Below, piece by piece: positions 33,879 to 45,241 of a stretch of 64,000 nucleotides of DNA. The number at the start of each line of letters is the position of its first letter. Position 1 is the stretch's first letter. The notes under the pieces were generated by a model. That model ran no database searches, was not told the DNA's origin, and was given only the letters and a program-made list of their open reading frames with translations. The stretch comes from Desulfovibrio piger (GTDB taxonomy: Bacteria; Desulfobacterota; Desulfovibrionia; Desulfovibrionales; Desulfovibrionaceae). Both the position numbers and the translations under genes were made by a program. The DNA lies in contig NZ_JABAFY010000001.1 of NCBI RefSeq assembly GCF_012843875.1, positions 62,001 through 126,000 on the forward strand. The letters are read 5' to 3'.

Positions 33879-36698
33879 ATGAGCGACTATAAAAAAACCC
33901 TGAATTTGCCCAAGACCGCCTTCCCCATGAAGGCCAATCTTGCCCAGCGCGAGCCCCAGCAGCTCAAGCAGTGGGAAGAAACCAAAGCCTGTGAAGCCAT
34001 GATCGAGAACTGCACCGACAAGGGTGCGTTCGTCCTGCATGACGGCCCGCCGTATGCCAACGGTCATATCCACATGGGCACGGCCCTGAACAAGATCCTG
34101 AAGGATATCGTGGTCAAGTCGCGCAACATGCAGGGCTATCGCGCCCACTATGTGCCCGGCTGGGACTGCCACGGCCTGCCCATCGAGCACAAGGTGGAAC
34201 AGGAACTGAAGGAAAAGAAAAAGACCCTGCCCGCCCACGTGGTGCGCAAGATGTGCCGCGACTACGCCGGCAAGTGGATCGACATCCAGCGCAAGGAGTT
34301 CAAGCGCCTGGGCGTGCTGGGCAACTGGGACGATCCCTACAAGAGCATGAACCCCGCCTATGAGGCCGCCACGGCCCACGAACTGGCCAAGTTCGTGGAC
34401 AAGGGCGGTGTGGTGCGCGCTAAGAAGCCCATCTACTGGTGCTGCTCCTGCCATACGGCCCTGGCCGAAGCCGAAGTGGAATACGGCGACCATACCTCGC
34501 CCTCCATCTTCGTGCGCTTCGCCCTCAACGACGCCGCCCTGGCCCAGCGCATCCCCGGCGCCGATCCGTCCCGCGCCTATGTGGTCATCTGGACCACCAC
34601 GCCCTGGACCCTGCCGGACAACATGGCCGTCTGCCTGCATCCCGAGTTCACCTACGTGCTGGTGGAGACCGGCGGCTGCCAGTACCTGCTGGCCGAAGAG
34701 CTGCTGGAAGGCTGCGCCAAGTCCTTCGGCTGGGAAGACGTGACCGTGGTGGGCCGCGCCACCGGTCAGGAGCTGGAAGGCCTCATCGCCCGTCATCCCT
34801 TCTATGACCGCCAGTCCCCCCTGATCCTGGGCCGCCACGTGACCCTGGATGCCGGTACCGGCTGCGTCCACACCGCTCCCGGCCACGGCCGCGAGGACTA
34901 CGAAGTGGGCCTGGCCTACAAGCTGGACGTCTACTCGCCCCTGGACGATGCGGGCCGCTTCCTGCCGTCCGTGGAATTTTTCGCCGGTCTCAACGTCTTT
35001 GAAGCCAACCCCAAGGTCATCGAAAAGCTGACCGAAGTGGGCGCCCTGCTCAAGACCGCCAAGATCAGCCACTCCTACCCGCACTGCTGGCGCTGCAAGC
35101 AGCCGGTCATCTTCCGTGCCACCACCCAGTGGTTCATCAGCATGGAAAAGAACGACCTGCGCAAGAAGGCCCTCAACGCCATCGACACCAAGGTGCAGTG
35201 GATCCCCGCCTGGGGCCGCGACCGCATCTACAACATGATCGAGTCCCGTCCCGACTGGTGCATCTCGCGCCAGCGTCAGTGGGGCGTGCCCATCATGGCC
35301 CTGCTCTGCAAGGACTGCGGCGAAGCCTGGAACGACGCCAAGTGGATGCACGAGATGGCCGACCGCTTCGCCAAGCACCCCACGGGCTGCGACTACTGGT
35401 ATGAAGCGCCCCTGGAAGAGATCGTGCCCGAAGGCCTCAAGTGCCCCCACTGCGGCGGCCAGCACTGGGAAAAGGAAGACGACATCCTCGACGTGTGGTT
35501 CGACTCCGGTACCAGCTTCGCCGCCGTGCTGGAGAGCCGCCCCGAGCTCTCCGCGCCTGCCGACCTGTATCTGGAAGGCTCGGACCAGCACCGCGGCTGG
35601 TTCCACAGTTCCCTGCTGGTGGCCGAAGGCACCCGTAACGATCCGCCCTACAAGGCCGTGCTGACCCACGGCTATGTGGTGGACGGCGACGGCCGCAAGA
35701 TGTCCAAGTCCATCGGCAACGTTATCGCCCCGCAGGAACTCATCGACAAGTACGGCGCCGAGATCGTGCGCCTGTGGGTCTCCTCGGTGGAATACCGCGA
35801 AGACATCCGCATCTCGGAACAGATCCTGGGCCGACTGGTGGATGCCTACCGCCGTATCCGCAACACCTGCCGCTTCATCCTGGGCACCATCAACGACCTG
35901 ACCCGCGCCGACCTGCTGCCCCTGGACCAGCTGCTGCCTCTGGACCGCTACGCGCTCCATGCCGCCGCCCAGGTGCATGACCGCGTGCAGGATGCCTACA
36001 TGACCTACGACTTCCACAAGGTCTACCACACCCTGCACAACTATTGCGTGACCGACCTCTCGGCCGTGTATCTGGACATCCTCAAGGACCGTCTGTATTC
36101 CTCCGCTCCCGCCAGCAAGGAACGCCGCTCGGCCCAGACCGCCCTATACCACCTGCTCTGCATGCTGGTGCGCGACATGGCCCCGGTGCTGTCCTTCACC
36201 GCCGAAGAGATCTTCCACCACCTGCCCAACGACCTGCGCGACGACGTGCCCACCGTCTTTGCCCTGCCGCCCGTGGACAGCAAGCCCTATCTGCTGGAAG
36301 ACGGCGTGCGCGACGACTGGAACGTGCTGCTGGCCGTGCGCGGCGCCGTGACCCGCGCCATCGAGCCCCTGCGTCGCGACAGCGTGGTGGGCCATTCGCT
36401 GGATACCAGCGTGACCCTTTATGTGGCCGACGAACTGCGTGAACGCTTGGAAGGCCTGCACACCGACCTGCGCGCCTTCTTCATCGTCTCGCAGCTGCAT
36501 CTGGCGCCCCTGGCCGAAGCTCCGGCCGACGCCGTGCAGGACGCCGAAGTGGCCGGTCTGGCCGTGGGCGTGGCCAAGGCCGCCGGTGAAAAGTGCGAAC
36601 GCTGCTGGATCTACAGCACCGAACTGGGCAGCGATCCCACGCACCCCACCCTCTGCCCCCGCTGTGCCAAGGTCATGGCGGAACTGCCTGAGGCGTAA
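33879..36698 (+). CDS. ileS: Isoleucyl-tRNA synthetase
   Basis: Charges tRNA-Ile. The 939-residue class I synthetase has the HIGH-type motif [10 protein letters not shown] at about residues 58-67, the editing-domain block [12 protein letters not shown], and KMSKS in [10 protein letters not shown]. The C-terminal zinc ribbon keeps CERCW and CPRC. The length is standard for bacterial IleRS type 1. The ATG at 33879 follows GAGGAG. Its last base is shared with the first base of lspA, so the two are translated together, a common arrangement. Confidence 0.97.
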   Translation: MSDYKKTLNLPKTAFPMKANLAQREPQQLKQWEETKACEAMIENCTDKGAFVLHDGPPYANGHIHMGTALNKILKDIVVKSRNMQGYRAHYVPGWDCHGLPIEHKVEQELKEKKKTLPAHVVRKMCRDYAGKWIDIQRKEFKRLGVLGNWDDPYKSMNPAYEAATAHELAKFVDKGGVVRAKKPIYWCCSCHTALAEAEVEYGDHTSPSIFVRFALNDAALAQRIPGADPSRAYVVIWTTTPWTLPDNMAVCLHPEFTYVLVETGGCQYLLAEELLEGCAKSFGWEDVTVVGRATGQELEGLIARHPFYDRQSPLILGRHVTLDAGTGCVHTAPGHGREDYEVGLAYKLDVYSPLDDAGRFLPSVEFFAGLNVFEANPKVIEKLTEVGALLKTAKISHSYPHCWRCKQPVIFRATTQWFISMEKNDLRKKALNAIDTKVQWIPAWGRDRIYNMIESRPDWCISRQRQWGVPIMALLCKDCGEAWNDAKWMHEMADRFAKHPTGCDYWYEAPLEEIVPEGLKCPHCGGQHWEKEDDILDVWFDSGTSFAAVLESRPELSAPADLYLEGSDQHRGWFHSSLLVAEGTRNDPPYKAVLTHGYVVDGDGRKMSKSIGNVIAPQELIDKYGAEIVRLWVSSVEYREDIRISEQILGRLVDAYRRIRNTCRFILGTINDLTRADLLPLDQLLPLDRYALHAAAQVHDRVQDAYMTYDFHKVYHTLHNYCVTDLSAVYLDILKDRLYSSAPASKERRSAQTALYHLLCMLVRDMAPVLSFTAEEIFHHLPNDLRDDVPTVFALPPVDSKPYLLEDGVRDDWNVLLAVRGAVTRAIEPLRRDSVVGHSLDTSVTLYVADELRERLEGLHTDLRAFFIVSQLHLAPLAEAPADAVQDAEVAGLAVGVAKAAGEKCERCWIYSTELGSDPTHPTLCPRCAKVMAELPEA

Positions 36699-37198
36699 TG
36701 CGCAAATATACGATCCTGGGCGGCTACGGCCTGCTGGCGCTGGTCCTTGACCAGCTGACCAAGTGGTGGGCCGTGGCCGCCATCGATCCCCTGCAGCCCG
36801 TGACGGTCATCCCCGGCCTGCTGGATCTGGTGCTGGTCCACAACCGGGGCGCTGCCTTCGGCTTTTTGAACCGTTCCGACATCCAGTGGCAGTTCTGGCT
36901 GTTCCTGGGCGCGACCGTGGTGGCCGCCGTGGCCATCGTGGCCCTGCTGCGCAGCTCCCGCTTCAATGCCTGGCTCAGTGCCGGGCTGGGGCTGGTGCTG
37001 GGGGGCGCACTGGGCAATCTGGTGGACCGCATCCGCTTTCGGGCGGTCATCGACTTTGTGGATGTCTATGTGGGGCAGTGGCACTGGCCCGCCTTCAACG
37101 TGGCGGACATGGCCATCTGCGTCGGTGCCTTCCTGGCCTGCATCGTCATCTGGCGCACCCCGGAAGCCCCGGAAAAGAGCAAGGAGAAAAAATCATGA
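36698..37198 (+). CDS. lspA: Prolipoprotein signal peptidase
   Basis: Cleaves the signal peptide of diacylglyceryl-modified prolipoproteins in the inner membrane. The 166-residue protein has four hydrophobic segments and both catalytic aspartates in GGALGNLVDRIR and FNVADMAI, along with VHNRGAAFG. It overlaps ileS by one base and the next small gene by four. The neighbouring CpoB-like protein downstream is itself a lipoprotein with a lipobox, a likely substrate. Confidence 0.96.
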   Translation: MRKYTILGGYGLLALVLDQLTKWWAVAAIDPLQPVTVIPGLLDLVLVHNRGAAFGFLNRSDIQWQFWLFLGATVVAAVAIVALLRSSRFNAWLSAGLGLVLGGALGNLVDRIRFRAVIDFVDVYVGQWHWPAFNVADMAICVGAFLACIVIWRTPEAPEKSKEKKS

Positions 37199-37395
37199 CC
37201 TTTGCCTGGTGGCACGTCCTGGTGGCCCTGATCCCCATCCTGCCCAACCTCTGGAGCATCTGGCATATCTGGAACCACCGCTTCTCATCCTTCCAGCAAA
37301 AGGCCATCTGGCTGGTCATCGCTGTTTTCCTGCCTGTGCTGGGGGGCCTGATCTATATTTTCGCCGGTCGCAAGCACGCCGGTGAAAAACTTTAA
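37195..37395 (+). CDS. Small two-helix membrane protein, PLDc_N-like
   Basis: A 66-residue membrane protein: WHVLVALIPILPNLWSIWHIW, a short loop, and KAIWLVIAVFLPVLGGLIYIFAGRK. The pattern WLVIAVFLPVLGGLIYIFAGR matches the PLDc_N (cardiolipin synthase N-terminal) motif found as free-standing small proteins. The ATG at 37195 overlaps the lspA stop. Its function alone is unknown. Confidence 0.82.
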   Translation: MTFAWWHVLVALIPILPNLWSIWHIWNHRFSSFQQKAIWLVIAVFLPVLGGLIYIFAGRKHAGEKL

Positions 37396-37414
37396 AACGG
37401 GAGACCAAGACTCT

Positions 37415-38389
37415 ATGAACAGCAAACGTCTTCTTCCTCTGTGTGGCCTGATCTGCGCCACCGCCATGCTGGGCGCTTGCGTGGGTCAGGGCAGCAGCAA
37501 CGCTGCCAACGAAAGCATGTATCTTGAGCAGCGCGTGCAGGAACACGATACCCTGCTGCGCCAGATGCAGCCTGCCCAGGCCGAAGTCTGGAACCAGGTG
37601 CAGGCCATGCGCCAGGAACTGAACACCCTCAAGGGCCTGGTGGACGACCTGAAGAACGTGGGCGGTGCCGCTGCCCTGGCTGAACGCGTGCGTGCCCATG
37701 ATGCCGCCCTGCGCCAGGTGGAGACCAGCATGGCCCTCAACCTCAACCTGGGCGAGCCCATGGCCGCCGGTGGCGCCGCTCCGGCCCATGCCGCCGCGCC
37801 CCAGGCCAATGCGCCCCTGTTCCAGCCCCAGCAGAACCCCTATGCCGCGCCCGCCGCTGGTGCCGCTGCCGGTGCAGCAGCCGGTGCCGCCGCCGGTCTG
37901 GCTACCGGCCCTTACGGTGATGCCGCCGCTGCTCCTGCCGCCGCTCCGGCCGCTGCGGGCAGCACCTGGGGCCAGCCCACGCCCCAGCCCGAAGCCAAGC
38001 CCGCTGCGAAGAAGGACATCTCGCTGGCCCTGTATGACGCCGGCCTCAATGCCTTCCAGGCCCGCAAGTACGATGAGGCCCAGCGTTCTTTCGCCGACTT
38101 CATGAAGAACTATCCCACGCACAGCATGGCTCCCGACGCGCAGTACTATCTGGCCGAGTGCTACTTCCAGCGCAACCAGTTCCCTGACGCCGCCCTGGCC
38201 TACGACACGGTCATCACCAAGTTCTCCAAGAGCAACCGTACTCCGGGCGCTTACCTGAAGCAGGGCATCTGCTTCAGCAAGATGAACCAGAAGGCCGCCG
38301 CCAAGGCCCGCATGAACGAGCTCATCAAGAAGTACCCCAACTCGCCCGAAGCGGCCCGTGCCAAGAACTTCCTCAAGACCAACAAGTAA
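37415..38389 (+). CDS. CpoB/YbgF-like TPR lipoprotein
   Basis: A 324-residue envelope protein. The start at 37415 gives a lipoprotein signal (MNSKRLLPLCGLICATAMLGAC) with the lipobox LGAC. A coiled-coil N-terminal region (YLEQRVQEHDTLLRQMQ...ALAERVRAHDAALRQVE) is followed by a long Ala/Gly/Pro-rich linker (about 125-205) and a C-terminal TPR domain (ALYDAGLNAFQARKYDEAQRSFADFMKNYPTHSMAPDAQYYLAECYF), the layout of YbgF/CpoB, which coordinates Tol-Pal and peptidoglycan synthesis. The rest of the tol-pal cluster is not here. A start 33 bp earlier in frame lacks a lipoprotein signal fit. Confidence 0.82.
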   Translation: MNSKRLLPLCGLICATAMLGACVGQGSSNAANESMYLEQRVQEHDTLLRQMQPAQAEVWNQVQAMRQELNTLKGLVDDLKNVGGAAALAERVRAHDAALRQVETSMALNLNLGEPMAAGGAAPAHAAAPQANAPLFQPQQNPYAAPAAGAAAGAAAGAAAGLATGPYGDAAAAPAAAPAAAGSTWGQPTPQPEAKPAAKKDISLALYDAGLNAFQARKYDEAQRSFADFMKNYPTHSMAPDAQYYLAECYFQRNQFPDAALAYDTVITKFSKSNRTPGAYLKQGICFSKMNQKAAAKARMNELIKKYPNSPEAARAKNFLKTNK

Positions 38390-38410
38390 GGCACGCGCCT
38401 GACAGATATG

Positions 38411-38445
38411 AAAAAGCCGGTGGCCAAAGCCACCGGCTTTTTTTA
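38411..38445 (+). terminator. Intrinsic terminator downstream of the CpoB-like gene
   Basis: AAAGCCGGTGGC / GCCACCGGCTTT stem with CAAA-type loop and seven Ts. Confidence 0.88.
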
Positions 38446-38599
38446 TGTCCGCCGTCCGGGGAAGCTTGCGAACGGTCGACCGCTCCGCTGCGGCTCTTCC
38501 GTCCGGGCAGGGATGCGGACAGGCCATCGTGCCCCGCCGCCCCTCTCGCAGAGCCCGCGGGCAACTGCCCTGGCCGGGATGACATAGAGTATCCCGGCC

Positions 38600-38633
38600 C
38601 CCAAAAGACGAAGGGCCCCGTTGCCGGGGCCCT
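38600..38633 (-). terminator. Intrinsic terminator for the minus-strand gene at 38713
   Basis: AGGGCCCCG / CGGGGCCCT hairpin followed on the minus strand by TCGTCTTTTGG. Confidence 0.5.
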
Positions 38634-38712
38634 GTCTGGTGCGTTTGGTGTGGAGGTTTATGGGTTTGAGGAGGGAATGAAGAAGAAAGGTTCGTTATGA
38701 CGTCAAAGCTGT

Positions 38713-39057
38713 CTACTGGCCCAGTTCGTGGCGCAGCCAGCTCTTGATGGCGGGGGTGGGTTCGCTGATGCCGCGCCACTTGCCGTGCACGGATTCGTAT
38801 TCGGACAGCAGGTGGTGGGGAAGCGGCATGGTGAACAGGTCTTCAGCGTTTTCGGAGTTGCGGCGCACCAGGCGGATGACGGGTTCCTTGCCCCAGCTGT
38901 CCACCACGAAGTAGTGGGACACATCTTCCTTGGAGCGCACGGGCGGATATTCGGAGTGCCAGTCGTTGTTGCCCCATTCGAGGTACATGGTCACGGCGTG
39001 TTCAGGGCTCAGGTTCCAGGAAATATCATAAAGAGCATAATCTTGCAGGCGGTTCAT
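38713..39057 (-). CDS. Small soluble protein of unknown function, Fur-family regulated by context
   Basis: A 114-residue acidic, aromatic-rich protein (LYDISWNLSPEHAVTMYLEWGNNDWHSEYPPVRSKEDVSHYFVVDSWGKEPVIRLVRRNSENAEDLFTMPLP). I believe it is a conserved Desulfovibrio protein of unknown function and may correspond to one reported in the PerR regulon of D. vulgaris, but I cannot verify this. The start is the ATG at 39055-39057 because GGAGGAG precedes it; the ATG four codons earlier lies inside that ribosome binding site. A near-palindromic 7-1-7 box stands 23 bp upstream of the start. Confidence 0.75.
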   Translation of the reverse strand: MNRLQDYALYDISWNLSPEHAVTMYLEWGNNDWHSEYPPVRSKEDVSHYFVVDSWGKEPVIRLVRRNSENAEDLFTMPLPHHLLSEYESVHGKWRGISEPTPAIKSWLRHELGQ

Positions 39058-39079
39058 ATACTCCTCCATGTGCTTTTTT

Positions 39080-39094
39080 GAATAGTAATGATTC
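39080..39094. promoter_or_regulatory. Candidate PerR/Fur-family box
   Basis: GAATAGT-A-ATGATTC, a 7-1-7 near-palindrome (five of seven pairs) in an AT-rich upstream region, like the shape of Fur and PerR boxes. Confidence 0.4.
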
Positions 39095-39286
39095 TTAATT
39101 AAAAAATCAATACCTAGCGCAAAAATAAGTAATATTTTTTATTCTCAAATCATTCCAGCGTATTATAAGATGAAGATTGGCACAAAAAGCTGTTTTCCGC
39201 GCCGTCCGCCCTTTATCCACGGGCTTGGGCCGTGTATGCTTGCTCCTGCGCCGGACCGATCCGGCACCGCAGACAAAGGAGTCAGT

Positions 39287-39655
39287 ATGGACGTCAACAA
39301 GGTTTTGCAGGAACTCAAGGCCCGCCCCGGCTTCACCGACCATGTGGGCATGATGCTGGTACACAATGGCGTTGTCCGCGGCTGGTCGCGCAAGGATCAT
39401 GCGCCGGTCAGCTCCATCACCGTCAGCCATGACCAGGCCAAGATGGACGCCATTTGTCATGAGATGGAGCAGCGCCCCGGCATCTTCGCCATCGTGGCCC
39501 AGGCCAATGGAGGGGAATTGCAGCCCGGTGACGACCTGCTCCTGCTGGTGGTGGCCGGTGACATCCGCGAGAACGTCAAAGCCACCTTTGCCGAGCTGCT
39601 GGACCGCATCAAGTCCGAAGCCGTCATCAAACAGGAACACGGCCCGGAAGCCTAG
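39287..39655 (+). CDS. MoaE-like (molybdopterin synthase catalytic subunit) family protein
   Basis: A 122-residue protein with the MoaE fold pattern: HVGMMLVHNGVVRGWSR near the N-terminus, and the C-terminal AELLDRIKSEAVIKQE, which keeps both lysines of the MoaE signature (LKxxxPIWKxE). The histidines of the two usual HR pairs are missing: the first region reads VAQANGG and the second VVAGDIRE. So it may have drifted from molybdopterin synthesis to another role, or be a divergent MoaE. No moaD, moaA or moaC is adjacent. The ATG at 39287 has AAAGGAG upstream. Confidence 0.72.
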   Translation: MDVNKVLQELKARPGFTDHVGMMLVHNGVVRGWSRKDHAPVSSITVSHDQAKMDAICHEMEQRPGIFAIVAQANGGELQPGDDLLLLVVAGDIRENVKATFAELLDRIKSEAVIKQEHGPEA

Positions 39656-40240
39656 ACCGGTGCCGTTCAGGGAGGAGCCCTCTGCCCTGCTGCCGCATCC
39701 GCACGGAACCGCGGCCGCCCTTGCCCGCAAGGACGATGGTGACAGCGGCAGAAGCTTCGGATGCCCGTGGCTGCCCGTATCGCCCGCAGTTTCCTGCCTC
39801 AACAGGCAGGGCCTGCGGGCAAGCTTCTTTAAAGAAGAGGCCCCTGTTTTAACGGGGAAGCCCCTCCCTCCTGCTCTTCCCTTCCCCTTGGCCTTCCCCT
39901 TGATCTTCCCCGGCCCGGCTCTTCCCGCAGGCAGGCAAGTCCGGCCCTGCCCAATGAAGATCCCGCTCCCGCTGGGCAGCCTGCTGCAGCTTTTCCCCAC
40001 AGCCCTCCCCCGCCCCAGCTGGTCGCCAGACGCGCTTTCTCCTGTCCGTGAGGGCATTTTTCCCCCTCGGTGCATTGCCAAAGCCGTGTTTTGACCTTAC
40101 TTCTACGGCATGCGCGACCGTTTGTGACGCCCGGCCCCCGGTGCCGGGCCCTTTCACGCACGGCCCGTCCGTTTTTTTCAGGATGCACACGGTCGCGCGC
40201 CTGCCCCGGGGCAGGCCATCCCGCCAAACGAGGAGAACGC
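39656..40240. other. Intergenic region upstream of secA
   Basis: About 585 bp with several hairpins but no gene I can support: GCCCGCA...TGCGGGC enclosing CCTGCC / GGCAGG (39782-39820), the palindrome CTTCTTTAAAGAAG (39824-39837) and CCCGGC / GCCGGG near 40132-40153. A pyrimidine-rich stretch runs from about 39860 to 40010. The frame before secA is open but Arg/Pro-rich. Confidence 0.6.
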
Positions 40241-42832
<2,592 letters not shown>

Positions 42833-42854
42833 CCGCTCCTGACCATCACTGACG

Positions 42855-42893
42855 AAAAAAGCGGGACCCTCTCAAGAGGGCCCCGCTTTTTTG
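42855..42893 (+). terminator. Intrinsic terminator downstream of secA
   Basis: AAAAAGCGGG / CCCGCTTTTTT stem enclosing CCCTCT / AGAGGG. Confidence 0.88.
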
Positions 42894-43366
42894 CATCCGC
42901 CGACAGTGGAAGATGTGCGGCAGACAGATACGGACAGAATAACCAGAGGCACGGGAACGGGAAGGGCACAGCATGGCCGCGCAGGACGCTCCCGCCATGA
43001 AGACGCTACCCACCGGCCCCGTTGCACATACGGGCCGCATGAGGCTCACGGAAAGAGGGGTGAGCCTCCTCAAGCCCCCCTTTTCCCCGGGCCTTTCAAC
43101 GCAACTCTCCGTTGTATTCCAATGAAATAAAGGATGCCAGCACACATCCCCAAAGAAGGATGCCCGCCGCATGAGCCAGCGCCCATCTGAAAAAGCGCGC
43201 TGGGGAAAGGATGGGGCTTGGGGAAAGGGAAAAAACTCGCGCGAGCAGCGAGCGAAGGCAGCCGCAGGCCGTGCCCGTTAACGACGAAGGAGCGTTACGG
43301 GCATCGACAGCGGAGATGAGAGGTTTCCCTTCCCCCACAAGCAAACTGCGGACAGGTCGCCACGCC
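42894..43366. other. Intergenic region between secA and the PHP gene
   Basis: About 470 bp without a supported gene. It holds a GGCTCAC / GTGAGCC hairpin near 43040-43065 and the inverted-repeat element at 43216-43342. An open frame on the minus strand across it has no ribosome binding site and coincides with the element. Confidence 0.6.
43216..43342. repeat. 127-bp inverted-repeat element with internal hairpins
   Basis: Outer arms GCTTGGGG-AAAGGGAAA (43216-43232) and TTTCCCTT-CCCCCACAAGC (43324-43342) pair nearly throughout. Inside are a CTCGCGCGAG palindrome and a TGCCCGTTAACG / CGTTACGGGCA hairpin. The cloverleaf-like layout suits a MITE/REP-type element or a structured RNA. Confidence 0.55.
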
Positions 43367-44227
43367 CTAGCAGGGCAGGCCGCGCCGGGCGCGCATCTCG
43401 CGCAGCTCTTCCAGCACGCTGTAGGGCACGCGCAGGGAGCCGTAGCCCTTGCCCAGACGGATACGGGGCTTGTTGGTACCGTGATAGTCCGAGCCGCCGC
43501 TGACGCCCAGGCCGTAATGGCGGGCCAGCTCCAGGCAGCGCCGGGAAGCGGCCTCGGAATGTTCGCTGTGATAGGCCTCGATGGCCGTGAGCCCGCAGGG
43601 CAGGAGGCGTTCGATGAAGGCTTCCAGCCAGCCCTCGGGCAGCTTTTGCAGCATAGGGTGGGCCAGGCAGACCGTGGCCCCCAGAGAAGAGAGGACTTCC
43701 ACGGCCTCTTCGGGCTGCAGGACCTCCTTGGGCAGATAGGCGCGGCCGTAATAGCCCAAATATTCCTTGAAGGCCTCGCTGACGTCCTTCACATAGCCCT
43801 TGCGGACCAGCACGGCAGCGATGTGCGGGCGCCCCACGCTCTCACCGCGGGCCTCGTGCAGCACTTCGTCGAGCTCGATCTCCACGCCCAGGCCCTGGAG
43901 CTTTTCCACGATGCGGACGTTGCGCTCGCTGCGTTTGCGGCGCAGATACTGGAGCCTGTCCTGCAGGGGAGCCAGATCCCGGGGCAGCCACAGGCCGAGC
44001 ATATGCATCTCGCCCAGCTCCGTACTGGTCGACAGTTCGCATCCACGCACGAATTCCAGCCCCAGGTCACGGGCTGCCGCCTCGGCTTCGTCCAGGCCGG
44101 AGACCGTATCGTGATCGGTCACCGCCACCGCCGCCAGCCCCTGGATCTGGGCATTACGCACGAGCTGCCCGGGGCTGTCCGTTCCGTCAGAGGCCTGTGA
44201 ATGCGTATGTAAATCAATGAATTGCAT
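43367..44227 (-). CDS. PHP-domain phosphoesterase (RNase AM / YciV-like)
   Basis: A 286-residue metal-dependent phosphoesterase. The PHP motifs are in order: DLHTHSQASDGT at the start, AVTDHDTVSGL, GCELST, LAHPMLQKLP and SGGSDYHGTNKP near the end, supplying the usual histidine and aspartate metal ligands. Related proteins degrade 5'-phosphorylated RNA ends or nucleoside 3',5'-bisphosphates. The start at 44225-44227 (MQFIDLHTHS) is the standard family opening. It stands alone between the repeat element and a divergent group. Confidence 0.9.
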   Translation of the reverse strand: MQFIDLHTHSQASDGTDSPGQLVRNAQIQGLAAVAVTDHDTVSGLDEAEAAARDLGLEFVRGCELSTSTELGEMHMLGLWLPRDLAPLQDRLQYLRRKRSERNVRIVEKLQGLGVEIELDEVLHEARGESVGRPHIAAVLVRKGYVKDVSEAFKEYLGYYGRAYLPKEVLQPEEAVEVLSSLGATVCLAHPMLQKLPEGWLEAFIERLLPCGLTAIEAYHSEHSEAASRRCLELARHYGLGVSGGSDYHGTNKPRIRLGKGYGSLRVPYSVLEELREMRARRGLPC

Positions 44228-44368
44228 GCTTTCATCCCTGACAGTTATCTTTTTCTTTTCAAGTAAACTACGACTTTATGAAAAAAAAGCAAGCTGTGCA
44301 CTCCCGTGGCAAGGTCCGCAGGGCCCGTCAGGTCACGCTTTCCCGCAGGTCGTCCCGGCAGCTTTGTC

Positions 44369-44397
44369 TTGAAGAACGGACGGCAAAAAGCTATGCT
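44369..44397 (+). promoter_or_regulatory. Sigma-70 promoter for the Trm112-like, YfcE-like and maf genes
   Basis: TTGAAG, 17 bp, TATGCT, ending about 50 bp upstream of the first start. Confidence 0.5.
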
Positions 44398-44447
44398 TTT
44401 GCCCTCGCAAAACAGGGGGCCGCTGCCCCCAAAGACAAGGAAACATC

Positions 44448-44651
44448 ATGATGAACACACAGGAACTGCTGCAGATTCTGGCCTGCCCCCGCTGCATGGG
44501 CTCTCTGGAGCCCCTGCCCTCTGCCGAGCATCCCGAAGGCCTGGCCTGCCCGGCCTGCAACGTGGTCTATCCCGTGCGTGACGATATCCCCATCATGCTG
44601 GTGGACGCCGCTGTGGAGCGCGCCCGCTGGGATGAGGGACACAAAGGCTAG
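44448..44651 (+). CDS. Trm112/YcaR-like zinc-ribbon protein
   Basis: A 67-residue protein of the Trm112 (UPF0434) family: LLQILACPRCMGSLEPL, then LACPACNVVYPVRDDIPIMLVDAA. The cysteines CPRC and CPAC would hold zinc; the sequence VYPVRDDIPIML is the family signature. In other organisms such proteins are partners of methyltransferases; its partner here is unknown. The ATG at 44448 is behind AAGGAAA. It is 8 bp upstream of the phosphodiesterase gene. Confidence 0.92.
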   Translation: MMNTQELLQILACPRCMGSLEPLPSAEHPEGLACPACNVVYPVRDDIPIMLVDAAVERARWDEGHKG

Positions 44652-44659
44652 GGCCGTCC

Positions 44660-45241
44660 ATGCGTCTGCTCATCGCTTCCGACCTGCACGGCTCGCTGGA
44701 CAGCCTGCGCTTCCTCTGTGATACGGCCCAACGCCTGTCGCCCGACATGCTGGTGCTGCTGGGCGACCTGGTCTACCACGGTCCGCGCAACCCCCTGCCC
44801 GGCGGCTATGACACCCGCTCCGTGCTGGAAGAACTGGACCGCCTGAACCATCTGCCCTGCCCGGTCACGGCCGTACGCGGCAACTGCGACGCCGAAGTGG
44901 ACATCATGCTCACGCCCTTCGCCGTTTCGGAGAATGCCTGGATAGAGGCCGACGCCCTGCGCATCTTCGCCAGCCACGGCCACCGTCTGCCGGAGAACCC
45001 GCCTCTGCCGGGTTTTGCCCCGGGCACGGTCATCCTGCGCGGCCATACCCACATCCCGCGCGGCGAGAGCCTGGACGGCCTGCACTTCTGGAACCCCGGC
45101 TCCCTCAGCCTGCCCAAGGGCGGATTCCCCCGCAGCTACGGCCTGTATGAGGACGGCTGCTTCCACGTCTACGACATGGAAGGCAAGGAACTGCTGCGCC
45201 ACTGGCCCCGCCAGAACTGGCCCCATCAGGCGGGCCGATGA
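44660..45241 (+). CDS. YfcE-like metallophosphoesterase
   Basis: A 193-residue calcineurin-like phosphodiesterase. The metal-binding motifs are SDLHGS at the start, LLGDLVYHGPRN, VRGNCDAE, SHGHR and GHTHIPRGE, as in E. coli YfcE, which prefers Mn2+ and cleaves phosphodiesters in vitro. The physiological substrate is unknown. Its stop codon overlaps the maf start by four bases (ATGA). Confidence 0.92.
   Translation: MRLLIASDLHGSLDSLRFLCDTAQRLSPDMLVLLGDLVYHGPRNPLPGGYDTRSVLEELDRLNHLPCPVTAVRGNCDAEVDIMLTPFAVSENAWIEADALRIFASHGHRLPENPPLPGFAPGTVILRGHTHIPRGESLDGLHFWNPGSLSLPKGGFPRSYGLYEDGCFHVYDMEGKELLRHWPRQNWPHQAGR

Larger units (their letters stand above)
38390..38712. other. Intergenic region between convergent genes
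   Basis: About 320 bp holding a terminator for each side (38411-38445 and 38600-38633). Between them I see no gene. Confidence 0.6.

Noticed and set aside
43096-43344. An 82-codon minus-strand frame between secA and the PHP gene
   Set aside because: No ribosome binding site, and it coincides with the inverted-repeat element; the translation is probably incidental.
44277-44450. A 57-codon frame (MKKKQAVHSRGKVRRARQV...) just upstream of the Trm112-like gene
   Set aside because: No ribosome binding site, low-complexity basic translation, and it contains the promoter of the next gene.
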